Origin: Candidatus Troglogloeales bacterium
Lineage (GTDB): Bacteria; Nitrospirota; Nitrospiria; SBBL01; SBBT01
Length of the DNA stretch: 7,315 nucleotides
Assembly (NCBI GenBank): GCA_005239595.1
Contig: SBBT01000141.1
Span: forward strand, 1 to 7,315
Reading direction: 5' to 3'
Both the position numbers and the translations under genes were made by a program. The notes under the pieces were generated by a model. That model was given only the letters and a program-made list of their open reading frames with translations. It was not told the DNA's origin and made no database searches. Each line of letters begins with the position of its first letter. Within the stretch, counting starts at the first letter, position 1. Of this stretch, positions 1 through 6,182 are shown in pieces.

Positions 1-47
1 ACCTGCTTCAGCCCCATCCCCGCCCCAGGCCGCTCAATCTCAGTAAA

Positions 48-1496
48 GTGACCGGTATTTCCCAAAATCCCGTCAAGGCGCAATACGAGCGGTTTCCCTA
101 TCCTCCGATCGGCATATTCGCCTTGCCAAAAAAACGTCAGGCGATCAACCTGACGTATGAAAAAGGGACCCAACTTGCCTTTGGCGACGCCCGCTCTCAT
201 GATGGGATACGAATTCTTGTTGCCGGGGGAGGAACATTCGAGCCGATGGTGGTGGCAGAGGCCCATCCCAGAGCTGGGAAAATCGTTGCGGTCGATTTAA
301 GCGAGGCATCTCTATCACGCCTTCGGATTCGGATTGCACTTGCGAAGATTTCGCGCCCCTTTCGACGGCTTCCGAAAATTCAGTTGGTTTGCGCTGATCT
401 TCATGAATGGGACGATCAACCGTTTGATTTTATCCTTGCCTCGAACATGCTTCAGACCGCGCCGGATCCGGCGGTGCTGCTGGGACGGCTGGCTGGTATG
501 CTTAGATCGGAGGGTATACTGCGGATCGTTACTTATCCAAAAGCGAGCCGATTCTGGATTTATGAAACATCACGATGGTTTCGCCTGCAGGGGCTTGATC
601 CTTCCTCGTCCCATCTTGTGAGGGCGTGTGACAGGGCGATTAAGATGCTTCCGGATAAGCATCCGATACGATCCTGTTTTGAAAGCCATGCTGAAACAAA
701 AACGGTAACAGGTCTTGTGGATGCCTTCTTTCATGCGTGTGACAATCCTTTAAGCCCGCTTCAATGGAAAGAGGCTTCTGCCGCGGCTGGCTTGACCCTT
801 ATGGGAGAGACTCAAACGGAAAGCTCGCGTTCCTCATTTTTAGATGAAATTGTTCCGGAGATGCGCCTGCTTGATCCCTGGCTTAAACTCGAAATCCTGG
901 ACCTGTTACATGAGCTTTGTGCCAAGCCTGTTCTTTGGTTTAGAAAGAAAGATCCAATGTCAAAAGGGGGGGGCGCCCGGCAAGAAGAACACTTTATCGA
1001 AATGGCCTCTCTATCTTCTTCTCCTGACACGACATTCCTCTCGAAGGGACAAAGTCCAAAAGAAGTTGCAAAGAGGTGTAACGGTATAAATCCTCCTATC
1101 TTCCGTCTACCCTCATCGCCCCGATGGAAGATTGCGGCCGGTTTAAGGCGGGCAGAATCTCTATGGGAGGGATCGGGTGTCTCGCTTTCTGATGTTTACC
1201 GAAGGTTGGAAAAGGAGGTGGGTCCTCGGGTCTCTCCCTCCTCTCCCGATCGAATTTTGCCGGGCCTTGCCATTGTGGATTACCCATTAGAAGAGATTCT
1301 CTCCATCCTCGAGCCATGGAGCGATGAAGATTGGTCTCAACTGGAAATAATGGCGGGCAACCGGCTTCAGATTTATAGAGAGGGGGATGCTATTCCGGGC
1401 CAATCTCTTGCCAGGCAGGCTGAATGGCTGCAGCTTCGCTATGGCCCACAAGAAAGTTTTATCCCGATAGAGATCAAAAATATCCCTCCCGTATAG
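48..1496 (+). CDS. Class I SAM-dependent methyltransferase with uncharacterised C-terminal region
   Basis: Seen: the N-terminal half has a Rossmann-type methyltransferase layout. Residues 11-20 read AQYERFPYPP, like the 'QYEENPYPRW' segment that precedes the catalytic fold in a family of TPR-associated methyltransferases. Motif I (ILVAGGGTF, residues 56-64) is the glycine-rich SAM loop. AVDLSEASL (81-89) supplies the acidic residue expected to bind the SAM ribose. CADLHEWD (115-122) and FDFILASNML (126-135) match the later motifs. Residues from about 305 to 482 match nothing I recognise. The substrate is unknown; a role in modifying flagellin or surface glycan is inferred only from the flagellar neighbourhood. 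The start is uncertain. GTG at 48 has no Shine-Dalgarno, and the frame is open to the window edge, so the protein could be longer at the N-terminus. Alternatively the GTG overlaps a TGA (49-51) of an upstream frame, which would suggest coupled translation. An eight-G run at 966-973 lies between the two halves. It is separated from flgF by 138 bases with its own promoter, so it probably belongs to a different transcript. Confidence 0.75.
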   Translation: MTGISQNPVKAQYERFPYPPIGIFALPKKRQAINLTYEKGTQLAFGDARSHDGIRILVAGGGTFEPMVVAEAHPRAGKIVAVDLSEASLSRLRIRIALAKISRPFRRLPKIQLVCADLHEWDDQPFDFILASNMLQTAPDPAVLLGRLAGMLRSEGILRIVTYPKASRFWIYETSRWFRLQGLDPSSSHLVRACDRAIKMLPDKHPIRSCFESHAETKTVTGLVDAFFHACDNPLSPLQWKEASAAAGLTLMGETQTESSRSSFLDEIVPEMRLLDPWLKLEILDLLHELCAKPVLWFRKKDPMSKGGGARQEEHFIEMASLSSSPDTTFLSKGQSPKEVAKRCNGINPPIFRLPSSPRWKIAAGLRRAESLWEGSGVSLSDVYRRLEKEVGPRVSPSSPDRILPGLAIVDYPLEEILSILEPWSDEDWSQLEIMAGNRLQIYREGDAIPGQSLARQAEWLQLRYGPQESFIPIEIKNIPPV

Positions 1497-1582
1497 GAAA
1501 TCTCTGCCTATCTCCATCGGCAAAAAGAGCCCTTTCCATCCTGGTTTTAATGAAAAACGCTTTGTAATCAGGCCAAAAACAT

Positions 1583-1599
1583 GTGGCATGACTATTGCT
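1583..1599 (+). promoter_or_regulatory. Predicted sigma-54 (RpoN) promoter for flgF operon
   Basis: The sequence tggcatg-acta-ttgct (1584-1599) matches the sigma-54 consensus TGGCACG-N4-TTGCA/T at all but one base. The key GG (1585-1586) and GC (1597-1598) dinucleotides have the exact consensus spacing. Transcription should start near 1610, about 25 bases before the flgF ATG. Sigma-54 control of rod and ring genes, driven by an enhancer-binding protein of the FleQ/FlrC/FlbD type, is well known in polar-flagellated bacteria. The activator and its site are not identified here. Confidence 0.82.
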
Positions 1600-1634
1600 T
1601 AATTATAGGGCGTGTTATTGGATGAGGTGAAGCG

Positions 1635-2372
1635 ATGAACGAGATTTGGCCGGTTCTTTCCGGGGCGTGGTTGCAGGAGAGGCGTATTGAAGCGTTGACC
1701 AACAACCTTGCGAATACCAATACAAAGGCTTTTAAGAGAGACCGTGTTTTCTTTGAAAGTTTAAGCCCGATTTCACGCGACATAAAGAGAGGAGATAAAA
1801 CCTCGATACAGGCGACCCCCACTTTCAGTATTTTTAGCCAGGTTAAGACCGATTTCTCACAAGGGGCGATGCGTGTGACGGACGAACCACTTGATATTGC
1901 AGTTGATGGAGATGGGTTTTTCGCGGTTCAAACTCCGCAAGGGGTTCGGTATACCCGAAATGGAAATTTTACGCTCGATGCACAGGGACAGATTGTTACC
2001 CAAAACGGGTTTGCGGTTTTGGGAGACGGCGGTGCGATTATTCTTCCCCCGGGCAAAGTGAATATTACAAACAATGGAAAGGTGTTTGTGGATAAGGAAG
2101 AGGTTGCTACGTTATCTACATTTGAGTTTGCCGATCGAGGCACTCTTAAAAAGGTGGGAGATTCCCTTTTTGAGGCGGTCGAGGGTACTGCAACCCCTTC
2201 GACCGAGATCCGGGTACGTCAGGGGATGTTGGAGCAGTCCAATGTTAACCCGGTGGAAGATATGGTCGCCATGATTGGTGCCATGAGGTCGTATGAATGG
2301 TCCCAGAAGGCGATACACACGGTTTCCGAAATTGCGGGTAAAAGCGCCAATGAAGTCGGACGGCTTGCTTAG
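1635..2372 (+). CDS. flgF: Flagellar basal-body rod protein FlgF
   Basis: FlgF is a proximal-rod subunit exported by the flagellar type III apparatus to the periplasmic drive shaft. The protein has 245 residues, close to the usual ~250. The N-terminal rod motif NNLANTNTKAFKRD (23-36) is the signature shared by rod, hook and junction proteins. DGDGFFAV (91-98) and RYTRNGNF (105-112) are the central-domain motifs of the FlgF/FlgG group. The C-terminal helix (about 202-233) contains SNVNPVEDM and the MRSYEWSQKAI variant of the conserved 'R-x-Y-E-x-x-x-K-A' segment. The ATG is preceded by GAGGTG (1624-1629) at suitable spacing. It is the first gene after the predicted sigma-54 promoter and sits 44 bases before flgG. 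FlgF and FlgG are related; FlgF is chosen because this gene comes first and lacks the FlgG-type insertion after residue 40. Confidence 0.93.
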   Translation: MNEIWPVLSGAWLQERRIEALTNNLANTNTKAFKRDRVFFESLSPISRDIKRGDKTSIQATPTFSIFSQVKTDFSQGAMRVTDEPLDIAVDGDGFFAVQTPQGVRYTRNGNFTLDAQGQIVTQNGFAVLGDGGAIILPPGKVNITNNGKVFVDKEEVATLSTFEFADRGTLKKVGDSLFEAVEGTATPSTEIRVRQGMLEQSNVNPVEDMVAMIGAMRSYEWSQKAIHTVSEIAGKSANEVGRLA

Positions 2373-2416
2373 TAAGGCGCGTGAGCGAATTGAAATAATA
2401 ATGATGGAGGTTTTTC

Positions 2417-3202
2417 ATGATTAAGGCGTTATCGATTGCCAGTACCGGCTTGTCGGCCCAGCAGATGTCGGTTGAAGTTATTTCCAACAATCTGGCCAAC
2501 GTCTCAACGGTGGGGTTTAAGAAAAGCGCTGCGGAATTTCAGGATTTACTCTATCAGACGTTAAAGGCGGCTGGAACCTCGACCGGGGTCGGAACGCTGC
2601 CGGTCGGGATGCAGGTCGGTTCGGGGGTCAGGCCGGTGTCGGTCCACCGGGAATTTAAACAGGGGGATTTTCAACAGACCCAAAACCCGCTTGACCTGGC
2701 CATCGAAGGAGAGGGATTTTTCCAGGTTAGTCTGCCGGACGGGTCAACAGCGTATACGCGGGCCGGTGCATTGAAACTTGATAACGAAGGGAAAATCGTG
2801 ACGGCGGAGGGGTTGCCGCTCATCCCGAATATTTCCATTCCTGCCGGTACCCAGACCATTACGGTCGCCTTGAATGGGACCATCTCCGTGGTGCAGGGGG
2901 GGCAAACGGTGCCAACCGTGATCGGCAACCTTGAGCTCGCCCGTTTCTTAAACCCCGCGGGATTGGAGAGTTTGGGTAAAAACCTCTTTAAGATCACCAT
3001 CGCCTCCGGAGAAGCGGTAACCGGGACGCCGGGATTGGAAGGATTCGGGACGATACAACAAGGCTCTCTGGAAGGTTCCAATGTTGATATTGCCCAGGAG
3101 ATGGTGAACATGATTGTCGCGCAGCGGTCCTATGAGCTGAATTCAAAGGCGATTCAAACCAGCGATGAGATGTTATCCACGGCGAACAATTTGAAACGGT
3201 GA
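2417..3202 (+). CDS. flgG: Flagellar distal rod protein FlgG
   Basis: FlgG builds the distal rod, which crosses the peptidoglycan and outer membrane inside the P and L rings. The 261-residue length is standard for the family. Visible signatures are NNLANVSTVGFKK (24-36), the FlgG-specific segment beginning DLLYQT (43-48) and running to about 70, GEGFFQVSLPDG (98-109), and a C-terminal helix with SNVDIAQEMVNMI (221-233) followed by QRSYELNSKA (236-245). The C-terminus closely resembles enteric FlgG. The ATG has a strong Shine-Dalgarno GGAGG (2406-2410) six bases upstream. The stop codon TGA (3200-3202) shares one base with the preferred flgA ATG. Confidence 0.96.
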   Translation: MIKALSIASTGLSAQQMSVEVISNNLANVSTVGFKKSAAEFQDLLYQTLKAAGTSTGVGTLPVGMQVGSGVRPVSVHREFKQGDFQQTQNPLDLAIEGEGFFQVSLPDGSTAYTRAGALKLDNEGKIVTAEGLPLIPNISIPAGTQTITVALNGTISVVQGGQTVPTVIGNLELARFLNPAGLESLGKNLFKITIASGEAVTGTPGLEGFGTIQQGSLEGSNVDIAQEMVNMIVAQRSYELNSKAIQTSDEMLSTANNLKR

Positions 3203-3975
3203 TGAGAATGAGACGACTTCTTTACATCATGTTGATCTTAAGTGAGATGGGCCCTTATGCGGCGATTGCTTCTGATTGCATCGGGGCATGCGCTGATACG
3301 CCGCAAGCGGCTGTTCGGATGACCGAGGGGCCGTCGTTTGGCCTCTCTGAAATGATGCTCATAAGTGGCATCCGAACCTATGCGGCGCAACGTCTCTCGG
3401 TGAAAGAATCTGAACTGAAGGTGAAATTAACCAATATGCCTTCGTTGTGGGGTTCCATCTCTCCGGAGGATATCCTTGAAGTAAAAGAGGGGAGCCAGGG
3501 GCTGCTCGGCCGGTCTGCCTTTCTTGTCTCGATCAGGCGAGGCCTCAAAACGGTTGCCTCTCAATGGGTGACCGCGGAGGTGCTCGTCCGCCAGGAAGTG
3601 GCCTTGGCGGCCGCCTCTTTAAAAAGGCATCACCTGATTAACCGGGGCGATCTTACCCTTCAGGCAGTCTATCTCTCTCGGCCGCTTGAGCTTTATGCCG
3701 AAGCGCCGGAGGCATTGGTGGGTAAAAGGATGGTACGGTCGGTTGACCAGGGGGTTCCTATTTCAATGGATATCGTTGAGGAGGCTCCTCTTATTTACAA
3801 AGGAGACCGCGTCTCCCTCCTGATTCAGGAAGGTGGTTTTAGTATATCCACGATAGGTCTTGCAAAAGAGGACGGTTTTTTAGGCCGGCAGATCGCGGTG
3901 ATGAATCTCGATTCCAAAAAGGTTGTATACGGCCGTGTACAGGATGCAGCGACGGTTAAAATCACACTAAGATAA
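3202..3975 (+). CDS. flgA: Flagellar P-ring assembly chaperone FlgA
   Basis: FlgA is a periplasmic protein that assists polymerisation of FlgI into the P ring. The 257-residue product begins with a basic stretch and a hydrophobic core (MRMRRLLYIMLILSEM), then AIA-SD at residues 21-25, a plausible signal peptidase I site after residue 23. The C-terminal half holds the SAF/ChapFlgA-type region: LKRHHLINRGDLTL (140-153), VGKRMVRSVDQGVPIS (183-198) and IYKGDRVSLL (208-217). The family normally ends in such a domain followed by a small beta domain. I chose ATG 3202 because it overlaps the flgG stop as TGATG, typical of coupled translation. A GTG at 3199 and an ATG at 3208 are in-frame alternatives, and no clear Shine-Dalgarno separates them. 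In Salmonella flgA is divergent from flgB; here it lies between flgG and flgH, as in many other phyla. Two cysteines, CIGAC (26-30), fall right after the predicted cleavage site. Confidence 0.9.
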   Translation: MRMRRLLYIMLILSEMGPYAAIASDCIGACADTPQAAVRMTEGPSFGLSEMMLISGIRTYAAQRLSVKESELKVKLTNMPSLWGSISPEDILEVKEGSQGLLGRSAFLVSIRRGLKTVASQWVTAEVLVRQEVALAAASLKRHHLINRGDLTLQAVYLSRPLELYAEAPEALVGKRMVRSVDQGVPISMDIVEEAPLIYKGDRVSLLIQEGGFSISTIGLAKEDGFLGRQIAVMNLDSKKVVYGRVQDAATVKITLR

Positions 3976-3994
3976 CCCTTATTAGAGTAGACGA

Positions 3995-4657
3995 ATGAAA
4001 CGGATGAAAAGAGACATTTTAATACTAATGGGTGGGGTAGCTCTGTTTGGTTGTGGAGGCCCTGCCAAGGAGATGAAGGTCGAATATCCCCCAGCCTACC
4101 ATTACCAACCGGGAGGGGATATCCGGACAGAAGGCTCCCTCTGGACCGAGAGCCAATCCTTATCGCTCTTTTTTGCGGATACCAAGGCGAAGCATGTCGG
4201 CGATACGGTTACGGTACGTATTGTGGAAAATGCCAAGGGAACCAAGGATGCAAAGACCAAAACGGGACGATCGTCAAAGCTCGATGTGAAAACAGGCACC
4301 GGCTTTACCAAGAAGGTATTCGACGGTTTTTCCGGGGAGACCTCAAATGAGTCCGATGGCTCCGGTTCCACAAGCAGAAGTGGTGCGTTGACGGCCGACC
4401 TGACTGCCGTTGTGGTTTCGGTTTTTCCAAATGGGAACATGGTGATCGAGGGACGTCGCGAGGTGGTCATCAACAACGAAAAAGAGTTTATTTCTGTGAG
4501 CGGCGTGATCCGCCCGTCCGATATCGGTGCGAAGAATACGGTGCTCTCCAGCGTGATTTCCGATGCGAAAATTGAATATACAGGCCTGGGGAATCTTAGC
4601 GACAAACAGGGCCCAGGCTGGTTTGTGCGGATTTTTGATTGGGTTTGGCCGTTTTAA
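3995..4657 (+). CDS. flgH: Flagellar L-ring lipoprotein FlgH
   Basis: FlgH is the outer-membrane lipoprotein that forms the L ring, the bushing around the distal rod. The 220-residue length is typical. A lipoprotein signal is visible: basic residues at 2-6, a hydrophobic core, and ALFGC (16-20), with Cys20 the predicted lipidated residue. Phe at -2 is less common in a lipobox but tolerated. Family signatures are GSLW (47-50), LFFADTKAKHVGDTVTVRI (58-76), PNGNMVIEGRREV (145-157), VSGVIRPSDI (168-177) and the terminal GWFVRIFDWVWPF. The 82-130 region is Ser/Thr/Lys/Gly-rich, as usual for FlgH. The start codon follows flgA by 19 bases and has only a weak ribosome-binding site; ATG 4004 is an in-frame alternative that would still leave a short basic signal. 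Confidence 0.95.
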   Translation: MKRMKRDILILMGGVALFGCGGPAKEMKVEYPPAYHYQPGGDIRTEGSLWTESQSLSLFFADTKAKHVGDTVTVRIVENAKGTKDAKTKTGRSSKLDVKTGTGFTKKVFDGFSGETSNESDGSGSTSRSGALTADLTAVVVSVFPNGNMVIEGRREVVINNEKEFISVSGVIRPSDIGAKNTVLSSVISDAKIEYTGLGNLSDKQGPGWFVRIFDWVWPF

Positions 4658-4670
4658 TTTTTAATAATGA

Positions 4671-4678
4671 GGGGGAGG
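4671..4678 (+). promoter_or_regulatory. Ribosome-binding site fixing the flgI start at 4681
   Basis: GGGGGAGG ends two bases before ATG 4681 and contains a GGAG core at workable spacing. It rules out the longer reading frame from ATG 4639, which lies inside flgH, has no comparable site and would put 14 non-signal residues before a normal signal peptide. Confidence 0.7.
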
Positions 4679-4680
4679 CA

Positions 4681-5799
4681 ATGAGGTTAAGCAGGGTGGT
4701 TATAAGAGGCGTCATCATCGGGCTGATACTCTATTTTTCACTCGCATTTCCTGCGTATGCCGTCAGGATCAAAGACATCGCAACCATCCAGGGGGTTCGG
4801 GCCAACGATTTAATCGGGTACGGCCTGGTGATCGGGCTGAATGGAACAGGGGATAAGACCGGTACCACCTTCACGATTCAGAGCTTATCGAGCATGCTGG
4901 CTAAAATGGGGCTTTCGGTCGATCCCAATGCCGTTAAAGTAAAAAACGTGGCGGGGGTGATTGTGACCGCCAAACTTCCTCCCTTTATAAAACCAGGGAT
5001 GCAGGTTGACGTGTTGGTCTCCTCTTTAGGAGATGCAACGAGTTTGCAGGGGGGAACGTTGTTGTTAACGCCGTTGAAGGGGGCCGATCAACAGGTTTAT
5101 GCGGTAGCGCAAGGGCCGATCTCCATCGGTGGGTTTGCCGGAGGGAAAGAAGGAGATACGGTTCAGAAGAATCACCCGACCGTAGGGAAAATTGCCGGAG
5201 GAGGACTGATTGAACGGGAAGTGGGGTTGGCGTTTTCCGGAAAAGATTCGGTTACCATTTTGATGAGGCAGCAGGATTTTACCACGGTTATGCGGGTTTC
5301 GCAGGCGATCAATACAAAGTTAGGCGAAGAAGCGGTTGCAGTCCCGATCGATTCGGGAACGGTGAAAGTACAAGTGCCAGATCAATATAGAGGTCGGGTT
5401 GTAGAACTGATGGCGGCGATTGAAGATTTGAATGTCCTGGTCGATCATGCGGCCAAGGTAGTGGTTAATGAACGAACTGGCACGATTGTGATGGGCGATA
5501 AGGTTCGAATATCCGACATTGCTATTTCGCACGGCAATTTAACGATCCGGGTGAAAACGGAAGAGCAGGTTTCCCAACCGCCGGCCTTTTCCACCAAGGG
5601 AGAGACCAAGGTGGTTCCAAAAGTGGAGACAACGGTTGAAGAAGAAAAGGCCAAACTAATCCTTCTTCCAAGTGGTACCACCATCGGCGAGCTCGTGCGG
5701 GGTTTAAATGCCATTGGTGTATCGCCAAGGGACCTTATTTCCATTCTTCAGGTGATCAAGGCCGCAGGTGCCTTACAATCAGAATTGGAGATCATATAA
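4681..5799 (+). CDS. flgI: Flagellar P-ring protein FlgI
   Basis: FlgI is secreted by the Sec route and polymerises around the rod in the peptidoglycan layer as the P ring. The 372-residue product has a signal peptide (MRLSRVVIRG, hydrophobic core 11-24) with a cleavage site AYA-V after residue 27. The mature protein starts with the highly conserved RIKDIATIQGVRANDLIGYG (29-48) and continues GLVIGLNGTGDKT (48-60). Further signatures are GGTLLLTPLKGADQQVYAVA (124-143), HPTVGKIAGGGLIEREV (165-181), VVNERTGTIVMG (281-292) and the C-terminal block GTTIGELVRGLNAIGVSPRD (352-371 region), ending in LQSELEII. Length and motifs are intact with no sign of damage. The TAA stop (5797-5799) overlaps the flgJ ATG by one base. 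Confidence 0.97.
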   Translation: MRLSRVVIRGVIIGLILYFSLAFPAYAVRIKDIATIQGVRANDLIGYGLVIGLNGTGDKTGTTFTIQSLSSMLAKMGLSVDPNAVKVKNVAGVIVTAKLPPFIKPGMQVDVLVSSLGDATSLQGGTLLLTPLKGADQQVYAVAQGPISIGGFAGGKEGDTVQKNHPTVGKIAGGGLIEREVGLAFSGKDSVTILMRQQDFTTVMRVSQAINTKLGEEAVAVPIDSGTVKVQVPDQYRGRVVELMAAIEDLNVLVDHAAKVVVNERTGTIVMGDKVRISDIAISHGNLTIRVKTEEQVSQPPAFSTKGETKVVPKVETTVEEEKAKLILLPSGTTIGELVRGLNAIGVSPRDLISILQVIKAAGALQSELEII

Positions 5800-6125
5800 T
5801 GGAATCTTCTATGCCGATCGGCATGCCGGGGATAAAAGAGGCTGCTATACGGCCGACGGATGATCTAAAAAAGCTTAAAGCGGCTGCCGAATCGTTTGAA
5901 TCGTTTTTTATCTATTCGCTTTTGAAGGAAATGAGGAAAAGTATCCCGGAAGGGGGGCTTCTTGATTCGGGTACGGGGAAGGACATCTACCAATATATGT
6001 TTGATGAGGCGATTGCAAAAAAAATGTCTGAATCAGGGGGGATTGGGTTGGCAAAAATGCTGATTCAAACCTATGAAAGGCAACATTCCCCATCACCTAA
6101 AGCTTTTAGTGTAATCGGCCGATAA
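5799..6125 (+). CDS. flgJ: Short FlgJ, rod-binding (rod cap) domain only
   Basis: The 108-residue protein matches only the N-terminal rod-binding domain of FlgJ, which caps and scaffolds rod assembly in the periplasm. The domain runs from about 25 to 94: LKAAAESFESFFIYSLLKEM (26-45) is the family core, followed by GLLDSGTGKDIYQYMFDEAI (53-72) and the end motif GGIGLAKMLIQTYERQ (80-95). The ~150-residue glucosaminidase domain at the C-terminus of enteric FlgJ is absent, and the reading frame ends cleanly rather than by frameshift. Single-domain FlgJ is common outside beta- and gammaproteobacteria, where a separate wall hydrolase acts. The start overlaps the flgI stop as TAATG, with GGAG at 5787-5790. 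Its last eight codons overlap the predicted FliA promoter for flgM. Confidence 0.92.
   Translation: MESSMPIGMPGIKEAAIRPTDDLKKLKAAAESFESFFIYSLLKEMRKSIPEGGLLDSGTGKDIYQYMFDEAIAKKMSESGGIGLAKMLIQTYERQHSPSPKAFSVIGR
6098..6125 (+). promoter_or_regulatory. Predicted FliA (sigma-28) promoter for flgM-flgN-flgK
   Basis: The -10 element GCCGATAA (6118-6125) is identical to the sigma-28 consensus. A -35 element TAAAGCTT (6098-6105) resembles the consensus TAAAGTTT, with 16 bases between TAAA and GCC, one more than the enteric optimum and within the range seen in other bacteria. Transcription should begin near 6132-6134, about 50 bases before flgM. FliA control of flgM is established in Salmonella and many other species. 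The element lies entirely in the 3' end of flgJ. Confidence 0.87.
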
Positions 6126-6135
6126 GTGAGATCGA

Positions 6136-6154
6136 GTGAATATGGCCGATTCAC
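6136..6154 (+). other. Small inverted repeat (hairpin) in the flgM leader
   Basis: GTGAAT (6136-6141) and ATTCAC (6149-6154) are perfect complements around a seven-base loop. They would lie almost at the 5' end of the RNA made from the predicted FliA promoter. The stem is only 6 bp and AT-rich. It may be a 5' stabilising hairpin, a protein site or chance. Confidence 0.35.
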
Positions 6155-6170
6155 GAGATACACAAGATAT

Positions 6171-6174
6171 GGAG
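6171..6174 (+). promoter_or_regulatory. Ribosome-binding site selecting the flgM start at 6183
   Basis: GGAG lies eight bases before ATG 6183. The longer in-frame reading from GTG 6126 begins directly after the flgJ stop and upstream of the expected FliA transcription start, so it could not be used from that transcript. Confidence 0.6.
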
Positions 6175-6182
6175 AAAAGGTA

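Noticed and set aside
1497..1575. Possible intrinsic terminator after the methyltransferase gene.
   Set aside because: Only weak or interrupted stems are present and no T-run follows any of them.
2896..2902. Seven-G run in flgG as a phase-variable tract.
   Set aside because: It lies in an essential structural gene with an intact full-length frame and encodes ordinary Gly-Gly context. It probably reflects codon choice and serves better as a control for the methyltransferase tract.
2671..3111. A 146-codon minus-strand open frame opposite flgG.
   Set aside because: It is a shadow of the strongly conserved flgG frame.
4102..4605. A 167-codon open frame on the minus strand opposite flgH.
   Set aside because: It is fully inside a well-conserved flgH, its translation resembles no family, and no ribosome-binding site or promoter supports it. 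It is a coding shadow.
5477..5493. CTGGCACG inside flgI resembles a perfect sigma-54 -24 element.
   Set aside because: The -12 GC is missing at the required spacing (AT at 5491-5492), and the site is deep in flgI coding sequence with no gene starting nearby.
6126..6182. N-terminal extension of FlgM from GTG 6126.
   Set aside because: The extension would start upstream of the predicted transcription start and has no family similarity. ATG 6183 has a good ribosome-binding site and gives the normal FlgM length.
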